Positions 1 through 8,825 of a DNA stretch of 32,100 bases are shown here, piece by piece; positions within the stretch are counted from its first letter, which is position 1; the number at the start of each line of letters is the position of its first letter. This DNA is from JAFLBB01 sp040007195. GTDB taxonomy: Bacteria > Acidobacteriota > Terriglobia > Bryobacterales > Bryobacteraceae. Under the pieces are notes generated by a model. It made no database searches, was not told the DNA's origin, and worked only from the letters and a program-made list of their open reading frames with translations. The DNA lies in assembly GCA_040007195.1 (NCBI GenBank), contig JBDTVQ010000028.1, positions 1 through 32,100 on the forward strand, written 5' to 3'. A program made the translations under genes and the position numbers.

Positions 1-166
1 CGTGGCGCGGAACCACCATTGAAAGATAGTAGGCGATCGATTCCATCGTGCTGAGCGGTTGACGCAACTCATGCGAGAGTTGGCGTACAACTTCGGTCAC
101 CTCAAACTCGGGACGGGAGTCTTGCAGGACGGGAGCGGGAATGGTTGGAACGTGAACTTCTGTCAT
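1..166 (-). CDS. Sensor histidine kinase, N-terminal fragment (cut by window edge)
   Basis: Reading leftward from an ATG at 166, 55 codons are open to the edge of the window, so the gene continues outside it. Residues about 30-40 read LSHELRQPLST, the H-box of a HisKA dimerisation/phosphoacceptor domain, with the histidine as the expected autophosphorylation site. The short leader before the H-box holds no sensor domain or membrane segment, so this looks like a soluble kinase or one whose sensing input lies elsewhere. An in-frame stop at 188-190 limits the start, and ATG is the only good choice, although no clear ribosome site precedes it. It lies 51 bases downstream of the GHL10-like gene on the same strand and may be cotranscribed with it. 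The ATPase domain and any receiver partner cannot be seen. Confidence 0.75.
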   Translation of the reverse strand, partial: MTEVHVPTIPAPVLQDSRPEFEVTEVVRQLSHELRQPLSTMESIAYYLSMVVPRH

Positions 167-217
167 GACAGCAGGAACAGTCCGCCATTATATCGTCCTC
201 GCCTAAACCGACAGTTT

Positions 218-2248
218 CTACCGAATTGCGAACGTCGCCAGATGTTGGCCGCGGGGCAGCTCGACCAACCATGTTCCATCGCCGAGCGCAAGGGGCATGA
301 TTTCCGCGGGCGCTCCGTCGAGCTCGATGCGAGCTGGCTTGCGGTCGAGCAGTGTCCATGCGCGGGCCTGCGAGTCGTATCCGATCTCGCTCGATGAATC
401 GCTCGCCGAAGCGCTGGTAAGCTCGGCGCCCAGATCGAGTATAGAAATGGGCGCCCGCGACTGCGCTTGCGTAATGGTGTGCGCGCCGCCGGGAATCCGA
501 ACGGTTCCCTGCCCGCCAACAGGCCACAGCTTGCCATCGACGGCCGCGGCACCTGTCCACCGCACGGCGTGCGCGCCGCGCGCTTCCACAGCCAGCTTCG
601 TGCCTGCCTGCATCAGGTTGTCTACGCGCGCTCCCGAGGCGGCAAGCAGCGGAAGGTCTTGTGAGAGCAGCGAGCTTTCGAAATACAACGCCACGCGCGG
701 GAACCCGCCCGAGGCCATGTGCACGAGTTGAAACAATTCCGCACCGGTTTGTTTTTTCGTCGGATACACGTCCTGATAACGCTCGACGATGTTGATATCG
801 ATCGCCAGTTTGTCCGGCTTCTCCGTGATGGGTTTATATTTGGCGGCGATCTCCGGATATCGTTCGGGACCGAGGTTCCACACGGTCGCCGGATCTTCGA
901 TGAGGAACGTCGCCGCGCGGGCTTCCAACGTGGGCAGCAGACGTTCGGCATCCGCGCCGATGAGGTCGCGCATACGAGTGTCGAAGCGGTCGTCGACATG
1001 CGTGAGCACGAGGTCGAGATGGGGACGTTGGGCGCGAATTCGCTCCAGTTCGTCGAGCCATTCGATCTGCATGCGATGCGCAAGCGCAGCGCGGAAGTCG
1101 AGCAGCTTACGCATGCCTTCGCCGTTGCGCGAGTGATGGCGGGGTGAGCCTTCGCGAAAGAGTTCGAGCGGATCGAAACCGTTCTTCGCGGTGAACTCGG
1201 CACGAACGTTGTCGTTCATCGGCGTGAAGCGCGCGGCATTCCCGTAGCCTTCGAGCGATTCAAAATAGAGCTCGGCAAGATTGATGCCGTCCCAGTCGAA
1301 GCGTGCCGCCAGTCCGCGCAGCCCTTCGGCGATGGCGCGCTTGGCGTCGGGGTTCTGCAAGTTCATCAGGCGGCGCCAGTCGAGATGCGCGTCCTGTTCG
1401 AGCGCGGTCTTCTCGCGCCACTCCGGATGGTCGTCCCAAAACTTCTGGCTCACATGGGGAAACTCAACCCACGCGTAAACGTGAATGGAGCGCTTGTGGC
1501 AAGCCTCGATCAGGCGCTTCATGTAGGCATCGCGCTCCGGATCGGATTCCCAGAAGTGCCACGCCGCCACGTGCAACGCACCAATGCCCGATTCGCGCCA
1601 ACGCCTGGCGAAGTAGTCGAGATCGACGCGGCTGCGGTAGCTCGCATCGAAGAAGGCCCACAAGGAGCGCGATTCCACAATCGGCTGCACGCCCAGCTCA
1701 CGCATCGCCTGCGGGAGATAGGGGAACCGTTCGTAGCCACGCTTACCGGGACTCACAGCGGTCCACAACACCGCGCCCGCGCCCTGCCGCCATCCGGCGA
1801 CCAGCGGCGCGCCGGTCCAACGTTCTTTCGCAAAGATGCGCGCCTGCGGGGGCAGTTCGAACACGGGCACCTCGATCGCCTGCTCCCAGATGATGTCCAG
1901 TTCCGGCGCAATCGCATCGGCGACGCTCCGCGCGGGAAGCCGCTTCGCCGTGGGCGTGATGCCGAATGCCGCTGCCACATTCGATGCGCCTTCCAGGACT
2001 ACGAATGCGCCATGCTCCACCCGCCGCGGCCACTGATCGGGTGCGCCATCGCCGCTGGTGATTACGAGAATGTCGCCCTCGCCCGCGGCTGGAGGCAGGC
2101 CCATCGAGGTGAGAATTCGCGGCCATGAGTCCGGATCGCCCGCAGCGATGGAGAAGTTCACCCGCGGCCGCGCCGGCGCGGGCGCGTCGGATGAGGCCGC
2201 GGCGTTGAGCGCCTGAACGACAAGAAGCGCGCTAACGAGTAATCGCAT
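218..2248 (-). CDS. Secreted GHL10-like glycoside hydrolase-type protein
   Basis: The 676-residue protein begins with a signal peptide (MRLLVSALLVVQALNAAASS). Roughly residues 210-420 look like a TIM-barrel of the glycosyl-hydrolase-like GHL10/DUF187 type, also seen in the C-terminal half of PgaB: the segment around LHVAAWHFW, the HVYAWVEF strand, HPEWREK, and DGINLAELYFES, whose acidic residues could be catalytic. The C-terminal 150 residues look like a beta-rich accessory domain. The frame is open back to a TTG at 2260, but the ATG at 2248 gives a clean signal peptide and has AAGGATTGG upstream. It overlaps the end of the TPR/NfrA-like gene by 17 bases, suggesting translational coupling. 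By analogy with PelA/PelB and PgaB/PgaA, it may trim or process an exported polysaccharide; substrate and activity are unknown. Confidence 0.7.
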   Translation of the reverse strand: MRLLVSALLVVQALNAAASSDAPAPARPRVNFSIAAGDPDSWPRILTSMGLPPAAGEGDILVITSGDGAPDQWPRRVEHGAFVVLEGASNVAAAFGITPTAKRLPARSVADAIAPELDIIWEQAIEVPVFELPPQARIFAKERWTGAPLVAGWRQGAGAVLWTAVSPGKRGYERFPYLPQAMRELGVQPIVESRSLWAFFDASYRSRVDLDYFARRWRESGIGALHVAAWHFWESDPERDAYMKRLIEACHKRSIHVYAWVEFPHVSQKFWDDHPEWREKTALEQDAHLDWRRLMNLQNPDAKRAIAEGLRGLAARFDWDGINLAELYFESLEGYGNAARFTPMNDNVRAEFTAKNGFDPLELFREGSPRHHSRNGEGMRKLLDFRAALAHRMQIEWLDELERIRAQRPHLDLVLTHVDDRFDTRMRDLIGADAERLLPTLEARAATFLIEDPATVWNLGPERYPEIAAKYKPITEKPDKLAIDINIVERYQDVYPTKKQTGAELFQLVHMASGGFPRVALYFESSLLSQDLPLLAASGARVDNLMQAGTKLAVEARGAHAVRWTGAAAVDGKLWPVGGQGTVRIPGGAHTITQAQSRAPISILDLGAELTSASASDSSSEIGYDSQARAWTLLDRKPARIELDGAPAEIMPLALGDGTWLVELPRGQHLATFAIR

Positions 2249-4100
2249 ACCAGAATCCAATCCTTATGTCGGTGTAGTTGGGGCGGCGTGGATTGTCCGC
2301 ATTAATCGTGTGCGCGCCGCGCAGTGCGTCGATGGTGAAGACGACCGACGGCGGCAGCGAGTCCCAGCGGAAGCGAATGCCGGGACCGGTCTCCACATAG
2401 TTGGCCCAATACTGCCGCTTCGGATCGGCAGTGACGTTCGCGCTCCAGGTCAATTGCAAATTCATCGCGCCTGCTCGTGCGGTGTAGCCGAACCGGTTCT
2501 GCGCATACACAAGGAAGCTGCGATTGAACCGGTGCACATACACGCCGTCGCTGTGATGTTCTACGAAATAGCCCGGCTGCTTCGAGCCCATGAGATGCCC
2601 CCAGCCGCGGCCATACGAGAGGCCGCCGCGATAGTCGGCGTGCCCTCGCGAGGAACCATCGGCCCGGCTCAGATAGGAGATCGCATAGCCGGCTTCGGCC
2701 CAACCCATCAAGCCGTGATACGTGTTGGTGGCCACACCTGCGCCGGGAATAATCGCCGTCTCCGAGAGGTATTGCGGGTAAGGCGTCGAGCCGACCGTCA
2801 CAGCACCGCGCGAATCGCCCACGATGCGCGCTGCGACGTACGGGCGGAATGGCAGGCCTTTGAACCGGAACTCGGCTTTCGCCTGGCCATACGTGAATGC
2901 CGATTGCCACCGCGAGCTATAGAATGGCAGCGCCCAAAAGCTGGTGCGTACGCGCGCTTGATCGCCGTGCAGCGAGCGCCACGCGCGTCCAGCCTCGTCG
3001 GAGATTTTCGTATCGGGACTGCGGCGCGCCAGGGCGAACCAGCGCGAAGCATCGGCGTCCTGCTTCAACATATTGTTGGTCCAGCCGAGCTTGAGCATCA
3101 CGTCGAAGTCGAGCGGATCCTCTTCTTGCGCCGATTGCAGGTAACGCAGAGCGTCCTTCATGTAGCCCGCGTCGTACGACTTCATGCCCATCTGCTTCGC
3201 CGTCTCGGCGGCAGCCGGCTTGGGCGCCGCACCGCGTTCCTGTAGCGCGGGCTGCGTGGCAGGAGCGAGCTTCTGCAACTCCCGCTCTCCCTCTTCCTTG
3301 CGGCCCATCGCGAGCAACAGGTAGGCCAGTTCACGGCGCAACTCAAGATTCGACGAGTCCAGCTTGAGCGCCGCCTCGAACTCATACACGTAGGGATAGC
3401 GCTCCGGCAGCAACCTCCGTGCCATTTCAGCCGTGCGCGGCTCCGCGCCGCGCGATGCCGCAAGCAGAGCGCTCAGCGCCTCTTCCTGGCGATCCATCAG
3501 CTTCAGCGCGCGGCCCATCTTCAGCAGCAATTCGCGTTCGCCGGGACGTTGCCGCCACGCCGCTTCATAGTGGGTCGCGGCAAGGGGCAGATCGTTGCGT
3601 TGCTCGGCCAACCCTGCCAATTCCACATGCGCGCTGAAGTTTGCCGGTTCTCGCTCCAGCGCCTGCTTCCAGCGGTCGATGCCCTCGGCAAGCGGCCGGT
3701 CGATGTTCTGAAACGCCGCTTCAGCGGTTGCATCGCCGGACTTGCGGATGCGATCGAACACGAGCCGCGCCTCACGCTGCTGTCCCGTTTCGAAAGCAAG
3801 GAACGCAAACTCCTTGGCCACATGCATGTCCGCCGGATCGATGCGCATTGCGGCGGCAAACTGATCGCGCGCGCTCTCGTTTTCGCCGACCTTTAGAAGC
3901 GTGTAGGCAAGGTCCTTGCGGATATCGACCCGTTGCGGGGAAAGCGTTGCTGCCTTCTCAAACGCCGTGATCGCCTGCGTGTACTCCCTCTGCTTCAGAA
4001 GCGCGTAGCCGCGATCAAGCAACTCGTAGATGGGATCCGTTGCCGCGCGCAGAGCGGGCCCAAGCAAACAGAGAGCGAAAACGACAACCACCTTGCCCAT
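2232..4100 (-). CDS. TPR protein with C-terminal NfrA/PelB-like outer-membrane domain
   Basis: This 622-residue protein starts with a signal peptide (MGKVVVVFALCLLGPALRA). Residues about 25-360 are TPR-like helical repeats (for example GYALLKQREYTQAITAFEKA and AYTLLKVGENESARDQF). The last 250 residues are rich in aromatic, alternating beta segments such as GYFVEHHSDGVYVHRF and YVETGPGIRFRWDS, matching the C-terminal domain of phage N4 receptor NfrA and PelB-like proteins. Family members span periplasm and outer membrane and export polysaccharide. It sits 54 bases downstream of queC and overlaps the GHL10-like gene, the usual partner arrangement of porin and hydrolase. No glycosyltransferase or inner-membrane synthase is visible in this window. 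The start is ATG 4100 with only a weak ribosome site. The NfrA assignment rests on pattern recognition. Confidence 0.75.
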   Translation of the reverse strand: MGKVVVVFALCLLGPALRAATDPIYELLDRGYALLKQREYTQAITAFEKAATLSPQRVDIRKDLAYTLLKVGENESARDQFAAAMRIDPADMHVAKEFAFLAFETGQQREARLVFDRIRKSGDATAEAAFQNIDRPLAEGIDRWKQALEREPANFSAHVELAGLAEQRNDLPLAATHYEAAWRQRPGERELLLKMGRALKLMDRQEEALSALLAASRGAEPRTAEMARRLLPERYPYVYEFEAALKLDSSNLELRRELAYLLLAMGRKEEGERELQKLAPATQPALQERGAAPKPAAAETAKQMGMKSYDAGYMKDALRYLQSAQEEDPLDFDVMLKLGWTNNMLKQDADASRWFALARRSPDTKISDEAGRAWRSLHGDQARVRTSFWALPFYSSRWQSAFTYGQAKAEFRFKGLPFRPYVAARIVGDSRGAVTVGSTPYPQYLSETAIIPGAGVATNTYHGLMGWAEAGYAISYLSRADGSSRGHADYRGGLSYGRGWGHLMGSKQPGYFVEHHSDGVYVHRFNRSFLVYAQNRFGYTARAGAMNLQLTWSANVTADPKRQYWANYVETGPGIRFRWDSLPPSVVFTIDALRGAHTINADNPRRPNYTDIRIGFWYAITR

Positions 4101-4154
4101 GTTGATCCACAGGAGTAGTGCCGCGAGAGGAGCAGTTGTCGCAGAGAAAGGTAG

Positions 4155-4844
4155 CTAGGACGAAATCGGATCGGCCGCTCCGGCTTCCTCGAAGCCTTTC
4201 GCGCGGAGCAGACACGAATCGCAATGCCCGCACGGCTCTCCCGCCGGGCCCGGATCATAGCAACTGCTGGTGAGCGCATAGTCGACTCCCAGATCAAGCC
4301 CACACTGGATGATCTGTGCCTTTGTCATCTCAATCAACGGCGCATGAATGCGGAGACGATGAGTGGATTCGACGCCAGACTTCGTGGCGAGGTTGGCCAT
4401 CTTCTCGAATGCGTTGATGTACTCGGGCCGGCAATCGGGATACCCGCTGTAGTCGAGCGCGTTCACACCGATGAAGACATCGAAGGCGCCAAGCACTTCG
4501 GCATAGGCAAGGGCGAACGACAAAAAGATCGTGTTGCGCGCGGGCACATAGGTGATCGGGATGCCGCCCGCGATCTCATCCACCGCATCGTGCTTTGGAA
4601 CATCGATTTCGCTCGTCAGCGCCGAACCGCCGAACACACGAAGGTCGATATTCGCGGTGCGCTGCTCCACCGCGCCGAGGGCCTTGGCCACGCGCTCGGC
4701 CGCCTGCAATTCATAGACGTGCCGCTGGCCGTAGCGAAACGACAGGGCGTAGCAGGCAAATCCCCGATCGCGCGCAATGGCAAGCACCGTGGCCGAATCG
4801 AGCCCACCGCTCAAGAGGACAACTGCTTTTTTTTCGAAGCTCAC
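4155..4844 (-). CDS. queC: 7-cyano-7-deazaguanine (preQ0) synthase QueC
   Basis: QueC converts 7-carboxy-7-deazaguanine, ammonia and ATP to preQ0 in the cytosolic pathway to queuosine. The 229-residue length is normal. The N-terminal PP-loop SGGLDS is at residues 12-17, the QueC signature DYSGYPDCRPE at 131-141, and the zinc cysteines are C195, C205, C208 and C211. The only possible start in this frame is GTG at 4844, because a stop lies two codons upstream; AGAGGAA abuts the GTG unusually closely. Codons 4-6 contain a run of eight A residues, a potential slippage site. No queD, queE or queF is nearby, so it is not in a queuosine operon here. It is divergent from the Gfo/Idh/MocA gene and followed 54 bases later by the TPR/NfrA-like gene. 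Confidence 0.95.
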   Translation of the reverse strand: MSFEKKAVVLLSGGLDSATVLAIARDRGFACYALSFRYGQRHVYELQAAERVAKALGAVEQRTANIDLRVFGGSALTSEIDVPKHDAVDEIAGGIPITYVPARNTIFLSFALAYAEVLGAFDVFIGVNALDYSGYPDCRPEYINAFEKMANLATKSGVESTHRLRIHAPLIEMTKAQIIQCGLDLGVDYALTSSCYDPGPAGEPCGHCDSCLLRAKGFEEAGAADPISS

Positions 4845-4922
4845 TTCCTCTTAGTACAACACGCGCGGGTGGGTGGGCCCGGAGCACGCCCGGCCCTGGT
4901 GGGCGTAAGATGAAACTCGACT

Positions 4923-6254
4923 ATGAACCGGAGAAATTTTCTGCACACGGGCGCGGCGTTGAGCGCTGCGCAAGCCTTCGCGGCGGGCGAGAACAAGCGC
5001 GTAGGGCTGATCGGCACTGGCTGGTACGGCAAGGCCGACCTGCTTCGGTTGATTCAGGTGGCGCCCGTGGAGGTGGTTTCGCTGTGCGACGTGGACAAGA
5101 CGATGGTGGCGGAAGCGGCCGACCTGGTTTCTACGCGGCAGAAGTCCAAGAAGAAACCACGCACCTTCCACGACTACCGCGAAATGCTCAAGCAGAAGGA
5201 TCTCGACATCGTGCTCATCGCGCCGCCGGACCACTGGCACGCGCTGCAAATGATTGAAGCCTGCAAATCGGGCGTCGATATCTACGTGCAGAAGCCGATC
5301 GGCGTGGACATCGTCGAAGGTCAGGCGATGGTTGCCGCGGCGCGCAAATATAAACGTGTGGTGCAGGTGGGCACGCAGCGGCGCAGCACCCCGCACCTCA
5401 TTGAAGCGCGCGACCGGGTGATCAAAGAGGGCAAGTTGGGCAAAATCGCCTACGTGGAAATCTGCTGCTACTACCACATGCGCGCCACACAGAATCCGCC
5501 CGATACGGCGCCTCCGGCCAACCTTGACTACGAATTCTGGACCGGTCCCGCGCCCATGCGGCCGTACAACGAACTGTGCCATCCGCGCCGCTGGCGCGCT
5601 TTCATGGAGTATGGCAACGGCATCGTCGGCGACATGTGCGTCCACATGCTCGACATGACACGCTGGATGCTCGACCTCGGCTGGCCGAAGAGCGTCGCGT
5701 CATCGGGCGGCATTCTCGTCGACAAGAAGAGCAAGGCCAACATCAGCGATACCCAGGAGGCAACGTTCGATTTCGGCGACCTGAAGGTTGTGTGGACGCA
5801 TCGCTCCTGGGGCCATCCGCCGGATGCGAAGTATCCCTGGGCAGCGATCTTCTATGGCGACAAGGGCACGCTCAAGACCAGCGTGATGAGCTACGACTAC
5901 ATCCCCATGGCCCGCGGCGAGCAGCCCATCCATAAGGATGTGACTTACGAGTTCGAGGAGTATCCCGAAGACAAGACGGAGAAGGATCTGGAGCGGCACG
6001 TCGCGCCGGCCATTCGCGGCCACATGCGAGACCTGTTGACGAACATCGCCTCACGCGGCAAACCTGTGGCCGACATCGAACAGGGTCACATCTCGACCAC
6101 CGCCTGCATTCTCGCCAATATGTCGATGAAGCTGGGCCGCTCGCTCACGTGGGATTCTGCAAAGCAGGAAGTAGTAGGCGATGCGGAGGCGAACCGGCAG
6201 TTGCGGCGTCCTTACCGAAAGCCGTGGATTCATCCGGAACCCACAAAGGTCTAG
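4923..6254 (+). CDS. Tat-exported Gfo/Idh/MocA-family oxidoreductase
   Basis: The family oxidises or reduces sugars and inositols with NAD(P). The 443-residue protein opens with a twin-arginine signal (MNRRNFLHTGAALSAAQAFA), then the Rossmann motif GLIGTGWYG at 28-36. The usual EKP motif appears as QKP with the catalytic-type lysine at K124. GDMCVHMLDMTRW supplies the conserved acid/histidine region. Export of a folded, cofactor-loaded enzyme fits Tat and resembles glucose-fructose oxidoreductase, which keeps its NADP bound. It is divergent from queC (78-base gap) and convergent with the sulfatase, six bases apart. Members of this family act with DUF1080 enzymes in 3-keto-glycoside pathways, and one lies at 9856-10572, so a shared role is possible. 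The exact substrate cannot be read from sequence. Confidence 0.9.
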   Translation: MNRRNFLHTGAALSAAQAFAAGENKRVGLIGTGWYGKADLLRLIQVAPVEVVSLCDVDKTMVAEAADLVSTRQKSKKKPRTFHDYREMLKQKDLDIVLIAPPDHWHALQMIEACKSGVDIYVQKPIGVDIVEGQAMVAAARKYKRVVQVGTQRRSTPHLIEARDRVIKEGKLGKIAYVEICCYYHMRATQNPPDTAPPANLDYEFWTGPAPMRPYNELCHPRRWRAFMEYGNGIVGDMCVHMLDMTRWMLDLGWPKSVASSGGILVDKKSKANISDTQEATFDFGDLKVVWTHRSWGHPPDAKYPWAAIFYGDKGTLKTSVMSYDYIPMARGEQPIHKDVTYEFEEYPEDKTEKDLERHVAPAIRGHMRDLLTNIASRGKPVADIEQGHISTTACILANMSMKLGRSLTWDSAKQEVVGDAEANRQLRRPYRKPWIHPEPTKV

Positions 6255-6260
6255 CTCTTT

Positions 6261-7772
6261 TTACGGGTCAACGTTGTCGGGAGCGCTCGCGATGGCCTTT
6301 TTGCGCGTGGCTTCGTCCAACTGCGCATAGGCGGGCATCGACATTCCCTTCACGCGAACAGGCACGGGTTTTTCCGTTTGAATCGCCTGGATGCGCGCGC
6401 GGGCATGCTCCACACGCTGGTGTTGCGCGGGCTCAGTGGCGAGGTTGCGCTCCTCTTTCGGATCGTTACGCAGGTCAAACAACTCACGCTGGCCATCGCC
6501 CGAAATCCCGCTTTCGATGTATTTATAGCCGCCTTCGAGCCACATGCGGTCGCGCAGTTGTGAGAAGACGGTGCCCTTCCACTTTGAATCGCCTCCGCGC
6601 GCGATCTTCAGAAAACTCTTCGCCTGCACACCATCGGGCACCGGTAGTCCGGCGGCATCAAGCAGCGTCGGCATCACATCGAAGTGCTCCACCGCCTGCG
6701 CCGCCACCTTGCCGCCATTCTCTTTGGCGCCCTTCACACCGCGCATGATGAGCGGAACGTGCGACGAGCCCTCATACATCACGCCCTTGAACCAGCGGCC
6801 ATGATCGCCGAGCATGTTGCCGTGATCGGCCGTGAACAGCACGATCGTGTCGTCGGCCATTCCCAGCCGTTCGAGTTCGGCAAGGATGCGCGACACCTGT
6901 TGATCGACGTGTGCGATCGAGCCGTAGTAGATCGCCGACATCACACGCATCATCTCCGGATCGTCTACGAAAGCCCGCTGCTGGCGGCCTTTCTTCGATG
7001 CGCGAATCTCCTTGGCGTTCGGCGGCAGCGCGGGAATCGGCATGTCCGCGGGCTTGTACTTACCGAACCACGGCTGCGGCTCCACTGAGGGCGAATGCGG
7101 CTTCAGGTAACTGGTGAAGAGGAACCACGGCTGCTCTTTGTCCTTGCGCGCGCGCAGATACTCAAGCGAACGGTCGGTGATCCACTCGGTCTCGAAGTCC
7201 TCACGCCGATGTTGAAAGATGCCAACGTCCTTGCCCAAAGGGTCGTCAGGCCACGGACACGTGCCGGGCACCTTGGGCCATTTCGCGGGCGAGCCGTAGG
7301 TTTTCTTGAGGAACGCCATGTAGCCGATCTCGGGCGTCGGTCCCTCGTCGGTGAAGCTCCAGAACTGGTCGAAGCCGTAGTCAAATTGCTTGGGCGTGTA
7401 GTGAAGTTTTCCGGAGATGGCCGTGTGATAGCCGTGGTGGCGCAGGATGGTGGGCAGGAAAACTTCGCCGTTCTCGGCGGGGTAGCCGTTTGTCAAAACG
7501 CCGTTGACGTGGGCGTAGCGTCCGCTGAAGAAGCAGGCGCGCGACGGACAGCAGACGGGCGAAACCGTGTAGCAGTTGGAGAACCGCGTTCCCTGGCTTG
7601 CGAGCTTGTCTAGCGTGGGCGTCTCAACAACGCGATGCCCGGCGCAACTCATCGCGTCCCAACGCATCTCGTCGACCATGATGCACAGGATGTTGGGCCG
7701 CCGAGTTGCGCCTTGCAGCGCCGATGCACCGGCCGCGCCGGCGAGGAGTTCGCGTCGATTCAGAACACTCAT
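6261..7772 (-). CDS. Secreted formylglycine-dependent sulfatase (arylsulfatase family)
   Basis: Type I sulfatases hydrolyse sulfate esters using a Cys-derived formylglycine. The 503-residue protein has the signature C74-C-P-S-R78 followed by ACFFSGR, the N-terminal metal-site segment IMVDEMRWD, and FTADHGNMLGDHG, which carries the second Ca-binding acidic/His cluster. The N-terminus NRRELLAGAAGASALQG looks like a Tat-type signal. The normally paired Asp-Asp of the first metal site is Asp-Glu here, seen in some subfamilies. It is the last gene of the minus-strand run DUF1080, aldo/keto reductase, BsuPI protein, sulfatase, and lies 57 bases after the BsuPI gene. No formylglycine-generating enzyme or anaerobic maturase is in the window. 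The substrate is unknown; carbohydrate sulfate is an inference from its neighbours. Confidence 0.93.
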   Translation of the reverse strand: MSVLNRRELLAGAAGASALQGATRRPNILCIMVDEMRWDAMSCAGHRVVETPTLDKLASQGTRFSNCYTVSPVCCPSRACFFSGRYAHVNGVLTNGYPAENGEVFLPTILRHHGYHTAISGKLHYTPKQFDYGFDQFWSFTDEGPTPEIGYMAFLKKTYGSPAKWPKVPGTCPWPDDPLGKDVGIFQHRREDFETEWITDRSLEYLRARKDKEQPWFLFTSYLKPHSPSVEPQPWFGKYKPADMPIPALPPNAKEIRASKKGRQQRAFVDDPEMMRVMSAIYYGSIAHVDQQVSRILAELERLGMADDTIVLFTADHGNMLGDHGRWFKGVMYEGSSHVPLIMRGVKGAKENGGKVAAQAVEHFDVMPTLLDAAGLPVPDGVQAKSFLKIARGGDSKWKGTVFSQLRDRMWLEGGYKYIESGISGDGQRELFDLRNDPKEERNLATEPAQHQRVEHARARIQAIQTEKPVPVRVKGMSMPAYAQLDEATRKKAIASAPDNVDP

Positions 7773-7773
7773 C

Positions 7774-7807
7774 GTGAGCGATCATCTCACAGACGCGAGG
7801 CCTCGCG
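7774..7807. repeat. Palindromes between BsuPI gene and sulfatase
   Basis: The gap holds a 14-base perfect palindrome (CGCGAGG/CCTCGCG, 7794-7807). Next to the sulfatase start is a 5-base inverted repeat GTGAG (7774-7778) and CTCAC (7786-7790). Either could form a small RNA hairpin between the two genes or bind a dimeric regulator. There is no T-run to call a terminator. Confidence 0.35.
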
Positions 7808-7829
7808 GGCGCGGCAGACGCGCTGTACG

Positions 7830-8825
7830 TTACGGCTGTGCGGGCTCGGCTTCGGGGATGATTTCGAAGCCGACATGAGCCAGGTAGGGCTTCGCGTCGC
7901 CGCCGGTGGTCAGGAATCCCTCGGCGACGTACTTGCCCGCGGGCAGGCGCTTGTTCTGGCCGTCCTGCAGCGGAACTTGAGCGGTCCAGTTCATTTCCCC
8001 CGGCCCAATCTTTTCGACGCCAATCACGGCAGCGAACAGTTTGTTAGCGCTCCAGGTAATGGCACTAGTTCCGGCTGCGTTGCGAATGACCAAATCAAAT
8101 CGCTGGCTCGATGGGAAGGTCAGCTCCAGCGGCTGCGCGCTGGTATTGCGCAGGCTGAGCCGAACATTCATCACCGGGATGCCGTTCATGTCGTACACCG
8201 CGCGGTCGAGCGACATGCCGAAGGAAACCTCGGGCGCCGAGAGCACCGTCACGCCGCCGACACGCGCGTACACCAACTCCATTGCACGAGGCCCGGCGAT
8301 CGTGATGCCTTCCCGCTTCACCAGTCCGACGTAGGGCACGAAATAGTCCTTGCCGATACCGGCGTCGGCGCAATTCGCGGCGGGATAGTCCACTTCGATT
8401 GCGCCTTCGAAGTCGCCCGCCGGAGTGCTGACTTTCGCGCTGCGTGACACAACATTGGCCGTGCTGTTACAGGGATCGACGACCGTACGATAACTTCCGC
8501 CGACCGGCGTGGAAAACGCGGCATACTGCGCCTCGCCACCCGTGCTGGCGTCATAGGCATAGAGCACACCCGCGTCGTCCGATCGCATATACATCGTCCC
8601 GGCATTCAAGCCTTCCACGATGTAATAACTCGTGCTTCCGAATGACTTCTTACCGGGAATGCTCACAACATTCGCCGGTGCATTAAAAAACCGCGTCGAA
8701 GTTTGGTAGATCCATTGGTTGCCGACTTGCAGAGGAAAGTAATCGGCGTCGGCCGCGGCAAGCGGCGCGACGCACATCCCCATAATCAAGATGCAGTTAC
8801 TGATAAAAGTTTTTTGTCCAAGCAT
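7830..8825 (-). CDS. Secreted protein with C-terminal BsuPI domain
   Basis: The 331-residue protein begins with a probable signal peptide whose hydrophobic core is ISNCILIMGMCVAPLAAA. The first half, starting YFPLQVGNQWIYQ, resembles a beta-rich domain common in secreted hypothetical proteins of environmental bacteria. The last 125 residues, from about SFGMSLDRAVYDM, match the BsuPI (intracellular proteinase inhibitor) fold: RLSLRNTSAQPLELTFPSSQRFDLVI, an isolated W and K, then PAGKYVAEGFLTT. BsuPI domains are often found outside true inhibitors, so inhibition is not claimed. Its ATG at 8825 lies inside the last codons of the aldo/keto reductase, a 29-base overlap in another frame that suggests translational coupling. 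It probably acts in the periplasm or at the surface; function is unknown. Confidence 0.75.
   Translation of the reverse strand: MLGQKTFISNCILIMGMCVAPLAAADADYFPLQVGNQWIYQTSTRFFNAPANVVSIPGKKSFGSTSYYIVEGLNAGTMYMRSDDAGVLYAYDASTGGEAQYAAFSTPVGGSYRTVVDPCNSTANVVSRSAKVSTPAGDFEGAIEVDYPAANCADAGIGKDYFVPYVGLVKREGITIAGPRAMELVYARVGGVTVLSAPEVSFGMSLDRAVYDMNGIPVMNVRLSLRNTSAQPLELTFPSSQRFDLVIRNAAGTSAITWSANKLFAAVIGVEKIGPGEMNWTAQVPLQDGQNKRLPAGKYVAEGFLTTGGDAKPYLAHVGFEIIPEAEPAQP

Noticed and set aside
4851..5645. 264-codon open frame antisense to the Gfo/Idh/MocA gene
   Set aside because: His/Val/Arg-rich shadow with no motif; the sense gene has Tat and Rossmann signatures.
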